DNA of 64,000 nucleotides, taken from NCBI RefSeq assembly GCF_016135805.1, contig NZ_JADWOX010000009.1, positions 1 to 64,000 of the forward strand, in the 5' to 3' direction. The notes beneath the pieces were generated by a model. That model was not told the origin of the DNA. It worked only from the letters and a program-made list of their open reading frames with translations, and ran no database searches. The DNA comes from Caulobacter hibisci. GTDB lineage: Bacteria > Pseudomonadota > Alphaproteobacteria > Caulobacterales > Caulobacteraceae. Position numbers and translations under genes: made by a program. Below are positions 62,848 through 64,000 of the stretch, one piece after another (position 1 is the first letter of the stretch; every line of letters starts with the position of its first letter).

Positions 62848-63492
62848 ATGACCACCAAGGCCAAGATCTGCGGGCTTTCGACGGCGGAGACGGTGAAGGC
62901 CGCCTTCGACGGCGGCGCGGCCTATCTGGGCTTCGTGTTCTTCGAAAAAAGCCCCCGCAACCTGACGCCCGAAGCCGCCGAGCGCCTCGTCGCGCCGATC
63001 CGCGGCAAGGGCGTCAAGACCGTGGCCGTCACCGTCGATCCCGACGACGCCCTGGTCGACCGGCTGATGGCCACGATGCGCCCCGACCTGATCCAGGTGC
63101 ACGGCAAGGAGACCCCCGCCCGCGTCCGCGAGATCGCGCAGCGCAGCGGCGCCGGGGTGATCAAGGCCTTCTCCGTGTCCTCGTCGGCCGATGTCGACCA
63201 GGCCAAGGCGTACGAGACCGTCGCCGAGCAATTCCTGTTCGACGCCAAGCCGGTGGAAGGATCCGCCCTGCCCGGCGGCACCGGCGCAAGGTTCGACTGG
63301 AGCCTGCTGGAAGGCCGGCGATTTTCTCGCCCGCATTTCCTCGCCGGCGGGCTGGACCCGTGGAACGTGGCGCAGGCGGTCAAGGCCTCCGGGGCCCCGC
63401 TGGTGGACGTTTCCTCTGGCGTGGAACGCGGTCCGGGCCTAAAGGACCCGGCTCTGATCGCGGCGTTCCTCGACGCCGTCAAACGCGCCTAA
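62848..63492 (+). CDS. trpF: Phosphoribosylanthranilate isomerase
   Basis: TIM-barrel enzyme of 214 aa in tryptophan synthesis, isomerising phosphoribosylanthranilate to CdRP. KICGLSTAETV (about residues 5-15, catalytic Cys in KICG), LGFVFFEKSPRNLTP, LIQVHGKETP (about 88-97), and DVSSGVERGPGLKD at the phosphate-binding end. The catalytic Asp lies in FLFDAKP. ATG at 62848 gives the standard MTTKAKICGL start. trpB begins 18 bases after the stop. Confidence 0.95.
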   Translation: MTTKAKICGLSTAETVKAAFDGGAAYLGFVFFEKSPRNLTPEAAERLVAPIRGKGVKTVAVTVDPDDALVDRLMATMRPDLIQVHGKETPARVREIAQRSGAGVIKAFSVSSSADVDQAKAYETVAEQFLFDAKPVEGSALPGGTGARFDWSLLEGRRFSRPHFLAGGLDPWNVAQAVKASGAPLVDVSSGVERGPGLKDPALIAAFLDAVKRA

Positions 63493-63510
63493 AAGCCCGG
63501 AAGACCGATC

Positions 63511-64000
<490 letters not shown>

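Overview
The window reads as chromosomal DNA of a high-GC alphaproteobacterium, very probably Caulobacter or a close relative such as Phenylobacterium. This is inferred from gene content (NrdA, an McpA-like chemoreceptor, a plant-type GshA, ydbH-ynbE-ydbL, DUF484-xerC, trpF-trpB), from GANTC (CcrM-type) and TTAA-N7-TTAA-like (CtrA-type) sites in upstream regions, and from families of palindromic intergenic repeats. No database search was possible. I call 58 confident protein genes plus one doubtful small one. No rRNA, tRNA, CRISPR array, insertion sequence or prophage is visible. The last gene (trpB) runs off the right edge.

Layout. 0-6 kb: TauE permease, TrhA/hemolysin III, patatin, a DUF4019 protein, a degenerate CusF-like protein, a zinc ribbon and an LpxR-like outer-membrane protein. 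6-10 kb: nrdA without an N-terminal ATP cone, with two candidate NrdR boxes, then an OmpA protein with 29 consecutive prolines. 10-16 kb: two CPA2 cation/proton antiporters around a small XRE regulator, then TerC and an acyltransferase. 16-25 kb: envelope and accessory genes (CHAP hydrolase, CorA, pentapeptide protein, SGNH esterase, a helical-repeat effector-like protein followed by a lipoprotein, dienoyl-CoA isomerase, glycine-zipper/SH3 protein). 25-36 kb: methyltransferase, DUF488, hydrolase, M13 peptidase, PCuAC, MFS exporter, then the replication and segregation genes priA, DUF484 and xerC. 36-47 kb: chemoreceptor, RDD protein, lpd, S10 peptidase, a 1-Cys peroxiredoxin/persulfide dioxygenase-rhodanese pair, PPK2 and rsmE. 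47-64 kb: gshA, lysoplasmalogenase, DUF1232, an HSD10-like SDR, ydbH-ynbE-ydbL, dapB, maeB, an orphan HWE kinase, another SDR and the trp genes.

Functional links. Thiol and sulfur redox genes lie near each other (peroxiredoxin, persulfide dioxygenase, gshA). Envelope lipid and integrity functions recur (LpxR-like, OmpA, ydbH-ynbE-ydbL, CHAP, glycine zipper). Two copper-related proteins are present, but the CusF-like one has lost most metal ligands.

The most distinctive non-coding signal is a set of nine copies of a roughly 130-170 bp inverted-repeat element between genes. Three copies share a central hairpin with a compensatory base-pair change, and all three sit between convergent genes. 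Other arms of the family, or a related one, supply the apparent ribosome-binding sites of xerC and the HWE kinase and the stop codons of two other genes. The most plausible undescribed protein system is the 524-aa effector-like protein with its downstream lipoprotein (20860-22919).
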